Source of the DNA: Phorcus lineatus
Lineage: Eukaryota > Mollusca > Gastropoda > Trochida > Trochidae
Direction of reading: 5' to 3'
DNA: 64,000 nucleotides
Assembly (NCBI GenBank): GCA_921293015.1
Contig: OV121081.1
Coordinates: forward strand, 27,903,158 to 27,967,157
The number at the start of each line of letters is the position of its first letter. Position 1 is the first letter of the stretch. Below are positions 1 through 13,379 of this stretch, piece by piece. The position numbers and the translations under genes are program-made. Below the pieces are notes generated by a model. That model searched no databases. It was not told the origin of the DNA and saw only the letters and a program-made list of their open reading frames with translations.

Positions 1-2090
1 CAAAAACATATTTATAACGATTTATTTTTCGTTAAAGTTTCTTTCAAACGTACTAATATAATTCCAAAAAATACAGTTTAGAGTAATTTAGTAAACCTCA
101 GATGCAATCTATGCAAGAAACTGTCTGGGGTCTTCTAGACCCCCATTGCACTTAGTAAAACTTTCCTCGTACAAAGTATACATTTGCAAGTAACAACTGT
201 TACAAATTACCTGAGTGCATATAAGTGCTTTTGCATGTGCAAAGTTTCAAATCCTTTTCAATGATTCTTGATGATACGAACTTTTCAAACTTTTCACTTA
301 CCAATCGAATTTTTAATGCCTATTGAGATCTAAATGTAATGTGAAGCATTTCCCTGATAACCTTTTTATAACCCCTAATGTCGTTCTCACTTGCTTCTTT
401 TATGCCTTCGAGTTATGCATTCTCTCGAAAGATTATACTTAAGACAGGAAATCGTATGATGCTCCAGGTTTCTTTACAAAGGGCATTAGTTACTGGGACA
501 GAAATAATGTATAAACTCTGGTTAAACATGCTAACCGGAAGTGAACTACGCACGTCAAGATAAAGATACCTTCATAGCGAAAAGTTGTATTAGTTTCTAC
601 TTTTAATGCATGTCAGTTTAGATTTATGGTTCCTTTTTCGGTAATAAAATGATGTTAGAGAAAAGTAAAAAATTTAGTTCATCTTTGAAATGTGAATCCT
701 AAAAACGATATCTATTTTGTTGTCATGTTGTTTCTCATATTTAATAACATATGTAAATTTGTTGACATAAGTTTCATATAATTTACGGGAAATTTAAATA
801 ATGTTAACTTTGAAATCAGGAATTAAATCGATCACAACCTAAATATAACTATGACAGATCTGAAACTGTATTTGAAATGTTGACTTTTAAAGCTGACTAT
901 GAGCTGTTTCACGTGGATTTATTTGATAACCGATAGCTTCGATTCCTTCTTTTTGTTCCTTTTCAAATGGTCACTTTAAATTCCCTGATAAAAAAATCTA
1001 TTTTAGTGTTGCAAATTCTAGAAGTATTAAATTACATGACATGAAATGAAACCGTTATAATCGATATTTAATGTAATACTCATTTATCTGACAATTATTC
1101 ATCTTTATGTTCAAATTGAAATTCCTATAAATTAGACATTTTCGGTTGATGGCGTTAATATATGAAAACTTAAAACAGAGTTGATAATATTTTTGAACGT
1201 GTCATATGATATGTTTAAATTAGATTAATACAAATTTTGTTAAGTATTCGGTGATATGAAAAAATAGCTTCCAAAGGATGGCAGTTTCATTATTGTCTTA
1301 TAATCAGGTGATGCTTCTTGTAGGGGATAGAATGAAAGCGATATTGTTTTTTTTATCATTATATCCATTACTGATGAAAACTCAATACAAACTTGCATAT
1401 TGGCTCATATTTTCTTTTTTAATTTTACCTAAAACGTTCCTCTTACGTCACAATTTCATGCTTAGCAAACAAAATAGAAGAACTTCCAATCAGAAGGAAA
1501 ATGTGCTGAATGTTTTAATGTAAGACAGAAGGTCAGCGGTTTAATTTTTCTAATTATTTCCTATTTGTTCTTAAGAGGGTCGAACCGCAATATGCATATA
1601 GGTCTTTCTCTTTCTGCAGATTCTTCGATTTGTTTTAATAGGCCATCGATTGGAATAATTTCAATCCTATAAACAGAATAATCACACTGATAAACAGTCG
1701 TTGGCGTCTTGTAGGGAAAAAACACTTGAGGTCACATCAGAATTTTTAAATTACCAGTAAGTTATACACCCGAAATTTATTCATCGTTATGACGATGTAA
1801 CAGTCGACAAATGCGGGCATGCAACTTTTTTATATGGATTAAAGTGACATCGTTTAAAGGAGTATCGTTCGTGAATTTTGAGCCAAACTATCATATGACC
1901 TTAGATAAGTTCAATCGCCAATCTTAAGTTGCTTCTTATATTTTAAATAGCAAAATTATGACATCGTGTTTTCGATCGTAAATTACAAACGGACAAATAA
2001 ATGTTAAGAAGGCGAAGTTCAGCGTCCCATTTACATGTATATTTCTTAAATGACCTACTAGACAATACCAACCTGAATTTCACGTTGTGT
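1..2090. other. AT-rich intergenic DNA, no gene seen
   Basis: Short ORFs here (for example 378-563 and 1278-1523) have low-complexity, AT-driven translations with no family motif and no splice-phase partners. I see no gene, RNA or clear repeat. Confidence 0.6.
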
Positions 2091-2250
2091 CTGCTTTAAA
2101 TAAGTTTCCAAAAAACGTTTGAGTCATTGGCGCGCCGGTTTTCGATCATAAATGTCAACTTATTGTCACCAATAATAAGCACTGATACGTGATATCTTTA
2201 AAAAAAACTATGATGAAATAACACCATTTATGAAGTTTGACATATTTTAC
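2091..2250 (-). mobile_element. Relic of the piggyBac-like MITE family
   Basis: This stretch aligns by eye with the inner part of the MITE at 15751-16217. Shared in the same order are 'tttaaataagt.tccaaaa', a 'ggcgcgcc' core, 'cgataa/cataa', 'ttgtcac', 'aacaccatt/gacaccatt' and 'aagtttg.catat'. Both TTAA ends appear to be missing, and the right side is replaced by a SINE fragment. It is diverged and incomplete. Confidence 0.5.
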
Positions 2251-2275
2251 CCTGATAACATACGCTGTTCCCCTG

Positions 2276-2385
2276 TGTCACAGTGGTGTTGCAAGCTCTC
2301 TCCGTGCAATAATACTAGCGGCCGCAATATAAGTGAAACACTGTTGAAAGTGGCGTTAAACCTCATATCACCTCACCTCACCTTA
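2276..2385 (+). mobile_element. SINE 3' fragment (family S1)
   Basis: It matches the tail half of the S1 element at 29242-29542: 'gtgttgc.ggctttctcc', then 'aatactagc', 'gaaac/atactgttgaaag.ggcgttaaac' and a (CACCT)n-type tail. The tRNA-like head is missing, so this is a 5'-truncated copy. Confidence 0.7.
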
Positions 2386-4624
2386 AGCGCTACAGATGTA
2401 AGTATCGTTATGATTTACATATGCACTAATGTCGATTCATTGACTATCTGGTTGACCCGTACAGAGATATTTTATTATATCAACATCCAGGTTCCATGAA
2501 TAATCTCAATTATTGTATTCCGAAGATTTCAACATTTGCTATCATTTCTTACGAAATACCATTGGCATGGTATCATCAATACCTGAGGTTGGAATCTTTA
2601 CAGATAACTCGCGGGTATTCAAGTCACGATCACATAACTGATAGATAGCCCTAAGTTACAAGGTCGTCAGAATCGACTTTCTTCATCCAAATATGTAGTT
2701 GATCTTAGAGTAGTGAATGGAATGATGTGTCTAACTAAAAATGAATCAAGATGATCTTTTCCTTGGCTACCTATACACCTGGGAAAAAGTATTGCAACAC
2801 CTTCTTTTTCAATTACTCTCTTGGTAAAAATATTGGTATTAGATTGATAATGAATTTATTTTTGTTTTTGTTTGTTTTAGAATAAACCATCTCTAAGCTT
2901 TAAAATTCAACACACTTTTCACTAATTACCTAGTTAAACATTCTCACAATTGGTAAGAAGTACTCTGTATAAATCTGGGAAATCCTTGTGTGTTCAGATG
3001 GAAGGCAAAACATAGGATAAATTTAAGAAAAACTTTCTTCCAGTTGTATATAACAAGTAGCACACATATTGGTTATAACAATATCTACCGAACAAAAACA
3101 ACGTAATACAAAAAGGCTACAAGATAATTCTCTTTTCATTAGGTTTGTCATAATCAGGTTTTACAAAATCAAATTAATCACATGTCAGTTGCATTGGTTT
3201 AGGAATTAACGACTATTTGTATCAATAGTATTCAGACTGATATGTTTAACGAGAAAGTAAGACTTTCTCAGGAACCAACTTTTCAATATATTGTTAATGA
3301 TTATGATTAATGATAGACAATAGGGCTCGATAACTATGACAACCACTTAATGATAACAATCTCGCAGTGATTGTTCTATATTGTCATCCAAATACACGAT
3401 TCATCTTCAGAATTGTCTATGTGTGACAATTCATTATCTAGAGACATTATGAGATAGCATAACAATAATTAAGCATGGGTCATGCAATATCATGAAAACA
3501 ATTTTGCCGTTGTATTTAAGATAATGTTTTTCACTTTACATTTCAAAAGTACACACAAAAGCAAATTCTACATATCATGCATCAATATTACCGTTATCAA
3601 AATTTCATTAGTAGAAATGCTCCCTATAGCCATGACTTTTGCTAACAGTCTTTGCTGACTCTTTAGCATAGACAATTGATTCCAATTAGAAAATAATTGA
3701 AATTTGACGAGTATGATCATTCATTTAAGTTATTTAATTGCCTCTTGAAACGGAAAAAACTGCAATAATTACATTTAAAACATTAACGTTGCTTAAAAGT
3801 TTTCACAAAATGCACATGTAAAATAATACCCAATCGACACAGAACTTATTAAAAGATGGAATGTTATAGAAACATTTTATAAAAGTAAAATCTTATATGA
3901 TATTATATTTCACCCTACAATATTTGCTTTTTTGTCTGCAGACAACTTCACAATTAACATTGTATAATGTCAGTGATTGGAATCAAGTATACATTTAGAA
4001 GTCGAAGACATAGAAAATTAAACAACTTCGTCAATGTCAACAATTTTCACAATGGAGAAGTAAATATGAAAATTGTATAATAAAGATAATCTTTTCTAAT
4101 TTTTCAAAAGTATCTATAAAATTTCAATATTCACAATTTCAGAGTTTCTTATTTGCTTGAGAAGTTATAAACGGTAACAGGTTAAAATGAATTTTATTTT
4201 GTTCGTGTTTTTTGTAAACTGATAATTCCTTCGACTTTTAGTTCCATCAATACAGTTTTTAAAAAATTAAATCTATGTCAATTAAAAGTTCTGTATCTAG
4301 TTCATTATCATAATCTTTTGGCGGGTAATAAATTGTCTCCGTAATCTCTAAGGATATCAAGACTTTTTGCGGACATTATAACTGACACAAACGTGATGAA
4401 GCCATGAAGTTTACTTTCTCGTTACATGTACTTATACGCACAAGACTTATACCTTAACATACATGACTTCCTTGTTTTTGATATAGGAAACTTTACAAGC
4501 CTAGTATAAACGAGCTTTCAACTGTACAAACAGAATATGTTTTAACTGAGAAACTCGTATTTAAAGAGATAACCAACTGCGTAACTTCCTTGCATAGTTT
4601 TGAATGTCAGTTGACTCTGACCCT

Positions 4625-4626
<2 letters not shown>
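2386..4626. other. AT-rich intergenic DNA, nothing recognised
   Basis: There are no coding-like ORFs over 60 codons and no repeat structure that I can see. Confidence 0.5.
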
Positions 4627-4710
<84 letters not shown>

Positions 4711-4739
4711 TGGATAGATGGATAGATAGATAGATAGAT
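4627..4739 (+). repeat. (GA)n microsatellite followed by GATA/GATG repeats
   Basis: About 80 bases of uninterrupted GA are followed by 'gggatggatagatggatagatagatagatagatg', a compound microsatellite. It is intergenic. Confidence 0.97.
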
Positions 4740-5498
4740 GAAATGAAATTAAAATCTTACAATTCAGGATAATAACAAGATAAGGATTTAATGACCGGTC
4801 GATTTAAGCAAATAGTTAGAAGCTTAAGCCATTGTTAAACATTTCAGTATGCTGGATCATTAGTTTTAATTCATTGATAAAAACCACACATTAACTAGGA
4901 AATTGTCATCACCAAGCATTTTGAAAATCCATTTTCAAAAACAGCAAAGAAAGAAAGAAACGGAAGTTATTAGTAGGGAAAAACTTTCATTTATCATGTA
5001 TTGTACATAAAAGAAGGTTTTCATATTTGTTGTCAGATTTGAAATAGCATATATCCTTTATTCAAGAATGTTTATGACTTAACATCATTTATTTGATACA
5101 TAAAACAGATATTTTTTCATAAAAGTGCGATTGTTTTATTTCTTGATTTATGTTGTACAATGCACTTTTATGATCATGATATCAGGTTAGTTTCTGATGT
5201 CCATTGCAAGAATTATAATCCTTACTAGGATTTTCATTTCTAAAAGTTGTTTTAGCTTTTAGCATTTCTATACACTAATGTTCCCTCAGTTACTGCTTGA
5301 AGCATTCTTTTTTAGATTTGTTCTGTCGTAAATGCTCAATGTGACACGTTTTGTATCTGAGCGTCTGAAGGTATATTTTATGTTTAAAGTTTTACAAGTT
5401 TAATTGATACTTGATGATATCGACTTTTACTACCTACTTTAATGCCTACTAAGACTTGCACAAAACCTGTTTATAACTTTAATCGCCGAATATATAGA

Positions 5499-5640
5499 GG
5501 ATACTAAACGACCTTCCATTTAATACTATTTTTATTAAACGAGTTAATGATTAAGTATAAAACGAGCGAAAGCGAGTTTGATACCAAATCATTAACGAGT
5601 TTAATAAAAATAGTATAAAATGGAAGCAAGTTTAGTATTC
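5499..5640. repeat. Foldback (hairpin) element F1
   Basis: The left arm (5499-5552) runs through 'cttccatttaatactattt', 'ttattaaacgag' and 'ttaatgatt'. It is answered by its reverse complement on the right (5587-5640). The 34-base centre contains 'acgagcgaaagcgag'. A hairpin with arms of about 50 bases and few mismatches fits a foldback or MITE-type element. TGACGTCA sites follow at 5743 and 5767. Confidence 0.85.
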
Positions 5641-5742
5641 TGTTTATTACTTGACCTTAGTTATCAAGCATTATTACCGAAAGTGTACTGAACGAAGCAT
5701 TTCCGCGACTAAGCCGCCATTGAGACGTCGGTGCCAAGATTG

Positions 5743-5774
5743 TGACGTCACAACCACACAATATTATGACGTCA
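5743..5774. promoter_or_regulatory. Two CRE-like TGACGTCA palindromes
   Basis: Perfect TGACGTCA octamers lie at 5743-5750 and 5767-5774, the consensus for CREB/ATF factors. They sit in the repeat flanking F1, not at a visible promoter, so function is only possible. Confidence 0.4.
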
Positions 5775-5855
5775 TATGGGTAGCGGTATTACACTAGTTT
5801 AATATCGCCGTATAAATATTACACTGCGGTATCTTACACGGGCGAGTAATAAGTA
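5775..5855. repeat. Dispersed repeat, partner at 10230-10295
   Basis: The segment 'actagtttaatatcg..tataaatatt.cactgcggtatcttacacgggcgagtaataa' recurs near 10230-10295 as 'gctagtttaatattggtttataaatatcatattgctgtatcttacacgggcaagtaataa' with scattered mismatches. The pair shows that the F1 flank belongs to a dispersed element. Confidence 0.7.
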
Positions 5856-8810
5856 TTTTATCTATGTTTAATCTTGTTTCTTTATGCCTTCAGGTATGCG
5901 TATTTAATCTCAAGGTTATACTTAGAACAGAAAACTGTATGTAGTCATGCTCTCTATATAAAACATTATACTCAATAACTTACAATGCATTAAAACTCTT
6001 TATCATTCTAAACATGCAAACAGGAAAATTTATCAGTGCACTAGGATTAAGATAACCTTGAGTATTATCATATTAATCAATCTTTTTTATGTATCATGAA
6101 TATACGTTTATAGTTTGCATTATTCATTAAGTTACACTCTCATTTTATCACATTTGAATAGTCAGTGGTACCATTCTGATTCTAGAAAAAAATGTTTTTA
6201 AAAGAAATTGCATTCGAAACTAATTTTGGCTTCAAAATTTTAATGGAGAAATATTCACTCTTTCTTGTGTATCTCTAACATTTTATTGTCAATATTTTTA
6301 AAGCTCGAAGAAAAGTTGAATGAGGACGTGCAAAACGTCTTCCCATTTTCAAAGCAAACGTTGTCATGTATTTAAGTTATCTTTGTGAAAAATAAATGTG
6401 TTCTTCATGATTCTAAAACGATTCAATATAAGTTCACATACAAACTGCACAGCCGTCTTCTATGTACAAAGTTTACCATACGCAAAAGGCTTGAGTAGAA
6501 AGGCCTATGCCATGAGGATCACATAACATTTTAAATGTTCATTTTACTATTATATATAGACAATATCGATTCTTAATCATGAATTATCGATAATCTCGAT
6601 AATCCCCCACATCCTACCTAATTAAAGAGTAAACATATAAACGTAAAACATAAAAGTAAAAACGTAAAGACAAGATAAGGGGTAAACAATTTTATTTTAT
6701 TCACATGAACACTTCAGGGACTGGCGGATAAATCTGACTTATTATTTCAAAAAAGTCTTTATTTCAAAGTCTACTGGTAACGTATGTAAACCAATGATTT
6801 AGAGAGAAAATCAATTATTTTATTCAAAAGGTAAACTTGTAATTAGTAGAGAATGTTTGAAAAAATTGAGAATTCTTAATGTTGTTCCTGCAAATGTTAT
6901 TAAAACAAGGGCGGAACATATAAATGTACATTAATCTTTTACCATATCTGCTTTTTGCAGGGTGAGGGTTCCAAATATCTTGTGTCACCTTTATACCCCT
7001 CGACGAGAAAACGAAATGCAAACGTGCATGTCGATTCACATAATGTCCGTAAATTTTCCCTCAAACATACTTCTTCAGTAACTATTCCCTTTTTCACAAG
7101 GTAAGTTGAGCTGCTGACCATGGAAAACACGTTTTGTAAATTGTTAATGCTTTAAGTGAGAAAGGTCATTGATATGATGTTCTAATTGAATCTTAACCTG
7201 ACTGGATAAGGAAGAAATACATCACCAGTCACCTTCATCTATATATCTTTTGTTTCCAAGACCATGCTTGGTAGGTTCTTCATTGCAGAATTTCAACCCC
7301 TGAAACCATGCATGTTCACGTCTTTTGAAATAAACACTACTCGCTACAAGGCCATTTTAAAACTCGCTACAAGGCCATTTTAAAACTGAAACATCCATTT
7401 GCAACCTTAATTTGATTAACGTTACTAATAACATTTTATTTTCTAATGCTAATCCATATCTGAACAGACTGTCACTCAGGGATCCCAAATGTGTTCATAA
7501 TGCACATTAGTCCTAATCTGTTTCCTGCTTGTGTTCCACACCAACTCTTGACGAGTGATTGATAGGTGATTTCCGGAAATTCGGCTCCTGAAAATCTTGG
7601 CGATTCAGGTCAAGATCTTAGAACAACAGAATCAAGTCATCTCAAGGGGCATAATAAAGTCGTTAAGTCTGTTTCTTAATCAAATACCTAGAATTGAGAC
7701 AGTCATGTATGGAGTGATGCATACCACAGTAACATGGATCCAGGCAAACATGGGACTATATATTGCCATTTGGTACATTCACTAATTTATTAATGCATTT
7801 GTGACATACCGTGTAGTTGTTAAATAAAAACTAGTATACATATAAGGAAAAAAAAGCAATATGAAACGTAGTCGAGCTTTGAAAACAACCCCGATGGAGA
7901 TTCAAACATTATCAGATTGGCTACAACATATATCATTTATTCGTGGACAGACAATTCAGTAAATATTGTAATTATTAATCATTTTAAGCAATATGAATTA
8001 AAAGACATATCACCATTAGGAGGGTTTATCTCCATCGTATACGAACTATCTTATCATTTGCACTGTTTATGACTTTGATAGTGAGTGTTTTGACATAATA
8101 GAAGATAACCAAACATCAAGAACGATGGAATCGCTTTGCGATATGACTGCTTGGACAACCAGGAACATTTTTCCATTAGAATATTGTAGCTAATGTATCT
8201 TTGTGATAATTGATTATCCTGACACAAGTCAGGACATTAACAAATTACATTACGTAATTTCGAATTATGAGAAACATTGATATTGCACAAAACGAATAGA
8301 AGATAAAAGTCAAGATAAAGTTTTTAGCGATTATTTAGTATCTGAACAAAATTATATTTTGAGTTGTAAGTACACTTTGACCATCGCGTTTAAGTCAGTT
8401 TTTGTAGATAAATCCGAAAAATTGTCCTTTTTATAACTATAGAAGTGCTCAAATTTACAATGAAACGTTTCATTTACAGTTCAAAATTAGTATTAAGTGT
8501 TGTTCATGACTTTTATTGTTAAATACTTAGTTATCTTAGTAGCGCCGTTCAAATGCATATTTTATTTATATTTCCGTGAGTACTTACGTGCAAATACTCA
8601 GTGCCCAAGATTATTAAAGTACTTATTTGATTGATTTGATGCAAAGTTTAAACTTGTTTCTTTTGATGTTGTAAAGGTAAATTGAAAATAAAAACATTCG
8701 CTTAACTGTAAAGTAGTTTCAAAACGCACTTGTGAAATAAGAAACCTAAATAAATTATATTTACTTCGGTTGAAGTATGAATAAGAAGTAAATTGTTTTC
8801 TCCTACAGGG
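5856..8810. other. Intergenic DNA, one short tandem duplication
   Basis: I see no gene. At about 7338-7385 a 24-base unit, 'ctcgctacaaggccatttta' plus four bases, is duplicated exactly. ORFs at 6824-7130 (-) and 7597-7785 (+) have no recognisable content. Confidence 0.5.
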
Positions 8811-8855
8811 TGTAGCTCAAGGAGTTATCTACCTTGATAGGTGGCGTTGATAGGG

Positions 8856-8866
8856 TATATAAAGGG
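8856..8866 (+). promoter_or_regulatory. TATA-like box upstream of the hairpin array
   Basis: 'ggtatataaaggg' is a good TATA-box match on the plus strand, about 200 bases before the hairpin/TATAAT array. No coding gene follows, so this may be the promoter of an unseen noncoding transcript or of a degenerate retroelement. Confidence 0.3.
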
Positions 8867-9053
8867 ACACTCGATTTGAATTATCATTTTCGCTATATGC
8901 GCAGCTACGGTCACTTATCTTAAATAGATTACATTTAATCATTTATGTTTTGTGTGTGATTTTTCACAAATGTATGCAATTATCATTTTATCAATTCAAA
9001 CTTTGTGTTCCAGATTTTTGACGGCAGTACCTTACTGCTAAATGGGAGTTTGA

Positions 9054-9347
9054 GGCTGGAGAGCTCAGATAATACTTCTGCATTGTAAGCAATGTACATA
9101 ATAGGCTGAAGAGCCTTTAGAATACTTTAACACTTACAATTATTGTACATGATTGGCTGGAAAGCCTTTATAATAGTTCATTTCTTTTGATGTACATCTA
9201 CTTTTACATTGGCAGTTGCTATAAGACTGGGGAGTCTTCATAATACGTGTTCCGCATCATTCATTTGTGTTGTGCTGTGAAGCCCTTATAATATATTTTC
9301 ATTGTCATGTCAATCTAATCTTCAGAGCTGCAGAGCCGTTATAATAC
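9054..9347 (+). repeat. Six-unit array of small hairpins each followed by an AT box
   Basis: Six related units start at 9054, 9104, 9155, 9225, 9274 and 9327. Each has the form GGCT-N4-AGCC (with compensating variants such as GACT..AGTC) followed by TTTATAATA or a close variant. Spacing is mostly 49-53 bases, with one 70-base gap. The sequence between units is not conserved. I do not know a named element with this layout. Confidence 0.6.
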
Positions 9348-10229
9348 TACATGTAAGTAAATCGTAAATTGTTAAAAGCCATGTACTTCTTGTGCATCTT
9401 GAATGACACTATTGTGTGTTTTTGACTGTAAACCCTCCAGTTTATGTTGCTGATGCATTCGTTGAGGGAACACGGTTCCAGAGTTTCTTAAAAATAAGTT
9501 TATCTCTGGTTTTACGTGTCGGGCTTCAGCACATGTGAATGTATATCTATACATCTATCAGTTGATGTGTCTTGATGTTCTTTATTGTGAAATGTGAAGT
9601 GATGACTTCCGTCTGAATACAAGCGGCCGTGCTGGCATTGCGTGTCCCAATATAGCTCAATGTGTGTTCTGTTGTTTTTTGTATTTTGAGTGGAACGGGG
9701 TTATTTAGGAGAAATAGATAAATACAGAAAGAAAGAAATGCAAATGCACGAGACCTGTGTATATAGATTGCACCATATGGCATCCAAGAAGCTCAATAAC
9801 AGCCGTCCATATAAACATATCATCTTACCTCATGTGTACTATTTTGTACGAATACTTAAGACTTAATATTTACATTATAAGATTTCAGTTGTAATGTCTT
9901 ATTTAAATCAATGTTTAAAATGGGCTGCTGAATGATGTGTTTTTTAGAAAATAAAACATACGGATAAATATTTACCTTTTTGTATATTTTTCATTCCCCA
10001 TATTTGGAGTTGTAGAAAATGTGAATGAAGGGGGTTCTATGATATCTGAAGCCAATTAATGCAATCTGTAAAACTTTCCGCTAATGTACATGTCTCCGTA
10101 CAATTCAAACAGGTATGTTTATAAGAGACCGAAATATATTTATCAAAGTTAACAGCGACTGTACAGCAAGTGTGGTACATTTTTACGTAACATCCAGCAC
10201 CACTGTGACGACATATTTGCAGAGTTGTT
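9348..10229. other. No supported gene; two overlapping minus ORFs rejected
   Basis: Minus ORFs at 9372-9554 and 9547-9783 adjoin each other in different frames and have no clear family motif. They could be a decayed retroelement, but nothing diagnostic is visible. Confidence 0.4.
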
Positions 10230-10295
10230 AGGCTAGTTTAATATTGGTTTATAAATATCATATTGCTGTATCTTACACGGGCAAGTAATAACATG
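10230..10295. repeat. Dispersed repeat fragment related to 5775-5855
   Basis: This is the second copy of the segment that ends 'tcttacacgggc.agtaataa'. No hairpin accompanies it. Confidence 0.65.
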
Positions 10296-10880
10296 ACCAT
10301 TGCATTAAAAGGTTAACAAGTCCCCAAAATCTTTTTAAGGGAATTAACAAGCAATAAATATAGTTCTGATTCCTAAATTTAGGAACAATTAATCAACTGA
10401 TTCCTTTATGTCGTAGATGGTATGACACTGGCGAAAGGAAAATAATTCAAGCTTTATCATGAAAGGCAATAAAGTCGATTCATAATAATGATTGAATTAA
10501 TGACAAGGTATTACGAAATATATATGTCCTGGTCGTCTATGGAGTCAAAATATGCATGATTAAAGTTTCAACCTATTGTGATTGGGACAAATATATTGAT
10601 ACCATGAAATCAAAACCACTAATTATGAACTGACGTTCTTAAAAAGACTAGAACATATTGGACAGATACTATTACGGTGTCAACAGAAACTTTAAGGAGC
10701 ATATAAATCTACCTCTTTCGGGCGGAATTAATCTGAAGGAACCGAGTCAAATGCCAATATTTGGCGCTCTGATTAACTTCTGATGGTGACTATAGTTTCA
10801 ATCACATCAATGGCGATGGTCTTTGTAAAATTTATTTGAACAAATTCACAGTGCTAGACTTCTGAAACTTATCCTCCAGA

Positions 10881-10940
10881 TTTCTAAACCTATTTCAGGA
10901 TTTCTAAAACTATTTCAGGATTTCTAAACCTATTTCAGGA
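10881..10940 (+). repeat. 20-base tandem repeat, three copies
   Basis: The unit 'tttctaaacctatttcagga' is repeated three times with one mismatch, in AT-rich intergenic DNA. Confidence 0.95.
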
Positions 10941-12410
10941 TTTCAATTATTCTCCCGAAAAAATCTTCTGACACTCATCAAAAGTTTCAGTTTAAAGAAA
11001 TATTTTTATCTTTAAAAACCTAATAAGATAAACTTTTAATGTCTTGTCAAATCACGGTTCCATTGTATCATTATATTGATCTTGTACACACCCTCAGGCT
11101 GGTCTCTGGATCTGTGCCAGGTAATATTGAATTCTTAATGAGGAACTGTCTAACTGCAAAATAAGAATCATTTTCGAGAGAAGTTTAGAAAATTAGAACT
11201 GTCTTAGAAGTAGTAAGTTAATCTAAAAATGACTTATTTACAAAGATCCAAGAATTGTTCTTTCGGTTTTCGTAATAAAACAATTGTTGTTGGAGAAAAT
11301 GAGATGAAAGCGAATATGCAATTCATTTTCTCAATAGACCACATTAATTTTTGGTTGATTTTAAAATTTAAATGTTGTTGATACATTGTAAGGAGATAAA
11401 TTTCTGTCTGTAAATTACAGGAATATATACAAAAGATTTTTCTTTTGATTTGTCAACTAGTGTGTTATCTATATTACAGAAAAATCACCGATAATGTTGT
11501 TTTTATTTCCTGATGTATACGTGTAAACAGTTACATTGCCAAAAAAATGGAATTCAATGACATATCGTATTTGTGATCCTTCTTCGATCTAAAATATCAA
11601 TTCATTGTTACATTTGAGGCTGTACATCTATTAAAAAAACAACTTTCAATGAAAGAAATTGACACATATTGTATTCAAATAGGTTGGTCGATCAAGAAGA
11701 GAAATCAGATTTCATTCATAGTTTAAAGACCCAGTTCCAAAAGACATGTACTTCAGTTTTTTAAGATCTTTTATCTTATAAAAAAAACCTTTAAAAAGAT
11801 CAATTACACATACAAGTACAAAACCAATTACAGTCCTCATGAGAACCCCTCTTAGAGATCTTACATACGGATTTAAAAGAATAAAATGTCGATATGACAT
11901 TTTGAAGATCCTAAAAAATATTTTCGTTATCGGCATGTTGTGACAGTTGCAAAAGACAATTTCACTCTTTCATCCTTGATTATCTTTGGTCATCCAAGAG
12001 GAAACTAATAAAGGACATGCGATGGAGTTGGTTTGTGTTTGAAATATCAGTAAAATCAGAAACTTGAGATGTACAAAATCTTGTTATTCTTAGCACTGAA
12101 TTCAACAAATGATGCTGGTCAACAAACAAACAATTTGACGTTGAATCAGAGTTGAAACATTGTCTATTTTAACATGGCGTTAAATATGGTTTGATGTAGA
12201 ATTTGTATTGATTATGTCGTTTTGGAAATGAAATGGAACTACTGTTGGACATGGAATTTGTGTGAATGAATGGAGTTAAATTTGTTCATATGTGGAAATC
12301 CGACTTAATCTCGACGTCGCTTCAAAGTTGTATATATTCCGTGGTAACGATTACGGACTCAAAGTTAAGACTCCTTAGAACAGATAAACGATGCTCCTTG
12401 AAATACATAG
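10941..12410. other. AT-rich intergenic DNA, nothing recognised
   Basis: The minus ORF at 11712-11936 has no family motif. No repeats or RNA genes are seen. Confidence 0.5.
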
Positions 12411-12555
12411 AGGATATTACATGAATGTCCCTGACATACTATGTTTACGACACGAGTGGCTAGATATTAGTATTTCCCGAGCAAGAGCGAGGGATATACT
12501 GATATTCAAGCACGAATGTCGTAAACATAGTATGCCAGGGACACGAATGAGATAT
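12411..12555. repeat. Foldback element F2
   Basis: The left arm 'catactatgtttacgacac' (from about 12420) pairs with 'gtcgtaaacatagtatgcc' on the right (to about 12549). The centre 'cccgagcaagagcgaggga' is also self-complementary in part. It resembles F1 and F3 in style: a hairpin with 'cacgag' motifs, and TGACGTCA close by at 12665-12672. A 75-codon ORF across it is a by-product of the palindrome. Confidence 0.8.
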
Positions 12556-12664
12556 TCGGTTAATACCGTAATCGCTAATCAAAGAAAATTAACAAAAACA
12601 ACCTCCAACAATTTGGAACGCAACGTCATAATAGATATGTGACGTAAAAGCAGTGTTTATAACA

Positions 12665-12672
12665 TGACGTCA
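12665..12672. promoter_or_regulatory. CRE-like TGACGTCA palindrome
   Basis: A perfect octamer beside foldback element F2, with a half site TGACGTAA shortly before it. Confidence 0.35.
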
Positions 12673-13379
12673 CAATTTAAAAGCGATATTTTGCCCTATG
12701 GTATCGTATGAAAAATATGAACCCCGATATGATTGTCCTCGTAGATAATAAAGTAGGGTATGGTAGTATATGGCTTCAACGAAGTGCCATGATATGCCAT
12801 CATTTCCTGACATCAAAATAGAACAACTTAAAACAACCATTTTGTAAAAAGTATTTACGTTATTAAACCAATCTCCTTTGAAGATTAGCTGAGAAGGTAT
12901 TAATAATTGCAAATAATATAAGGTTCTCTTTTCTTGCATCCAGTATCAATGCTGCAAGTCAACAATCCAAAAAGGAAACCATCGATTGCAGTTAATATTG
13001 TATGGACAGTAGCAATTGAAGGACATATCTTGATGGGAAAGTGTTACACAAATATTGATGGATTGGATTGGTCGCATCTCCCTTCGTTGAATTTCTATTT
13101 GAAAATCAACGGTGAAATTTGTGAAACACTACGGTCAACAATAACGAAATCGTAATGAACCATGATATGAAAGAAGTGCGAAATATTGTATATATGTAAC
13201 AGAGGTTTATGGTAAGAAATATAACTACTAATAACTACTACTTCTATTCACAATAATAATGATGATAATAGTTATAATGATTAAATAATTCTAACAAAAT
13301 TCTAACGCCTAATATCTAGTCCGAGTCTGCTCAATGGCACTACGATGTACAGTATTATCCTAAAAGATTGCATTTCGAG

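Noticed and set aside
2230..2499. 89-codon plus ORF
   Set aside because: It covers a SINE S1 tail fragment and a MITE relic.
9372..9783. Two adjoining minus ORFs as a possible retroelement gene
   Set aside because: No reverse transcriptase, Gag or integrase motif is visible, and the frames differ.
12391..12642. 83-codon ORF with an Arg-rich stretch
   Set aside because: It runs across foldback element F2; both arms code for mirror-related peptides.
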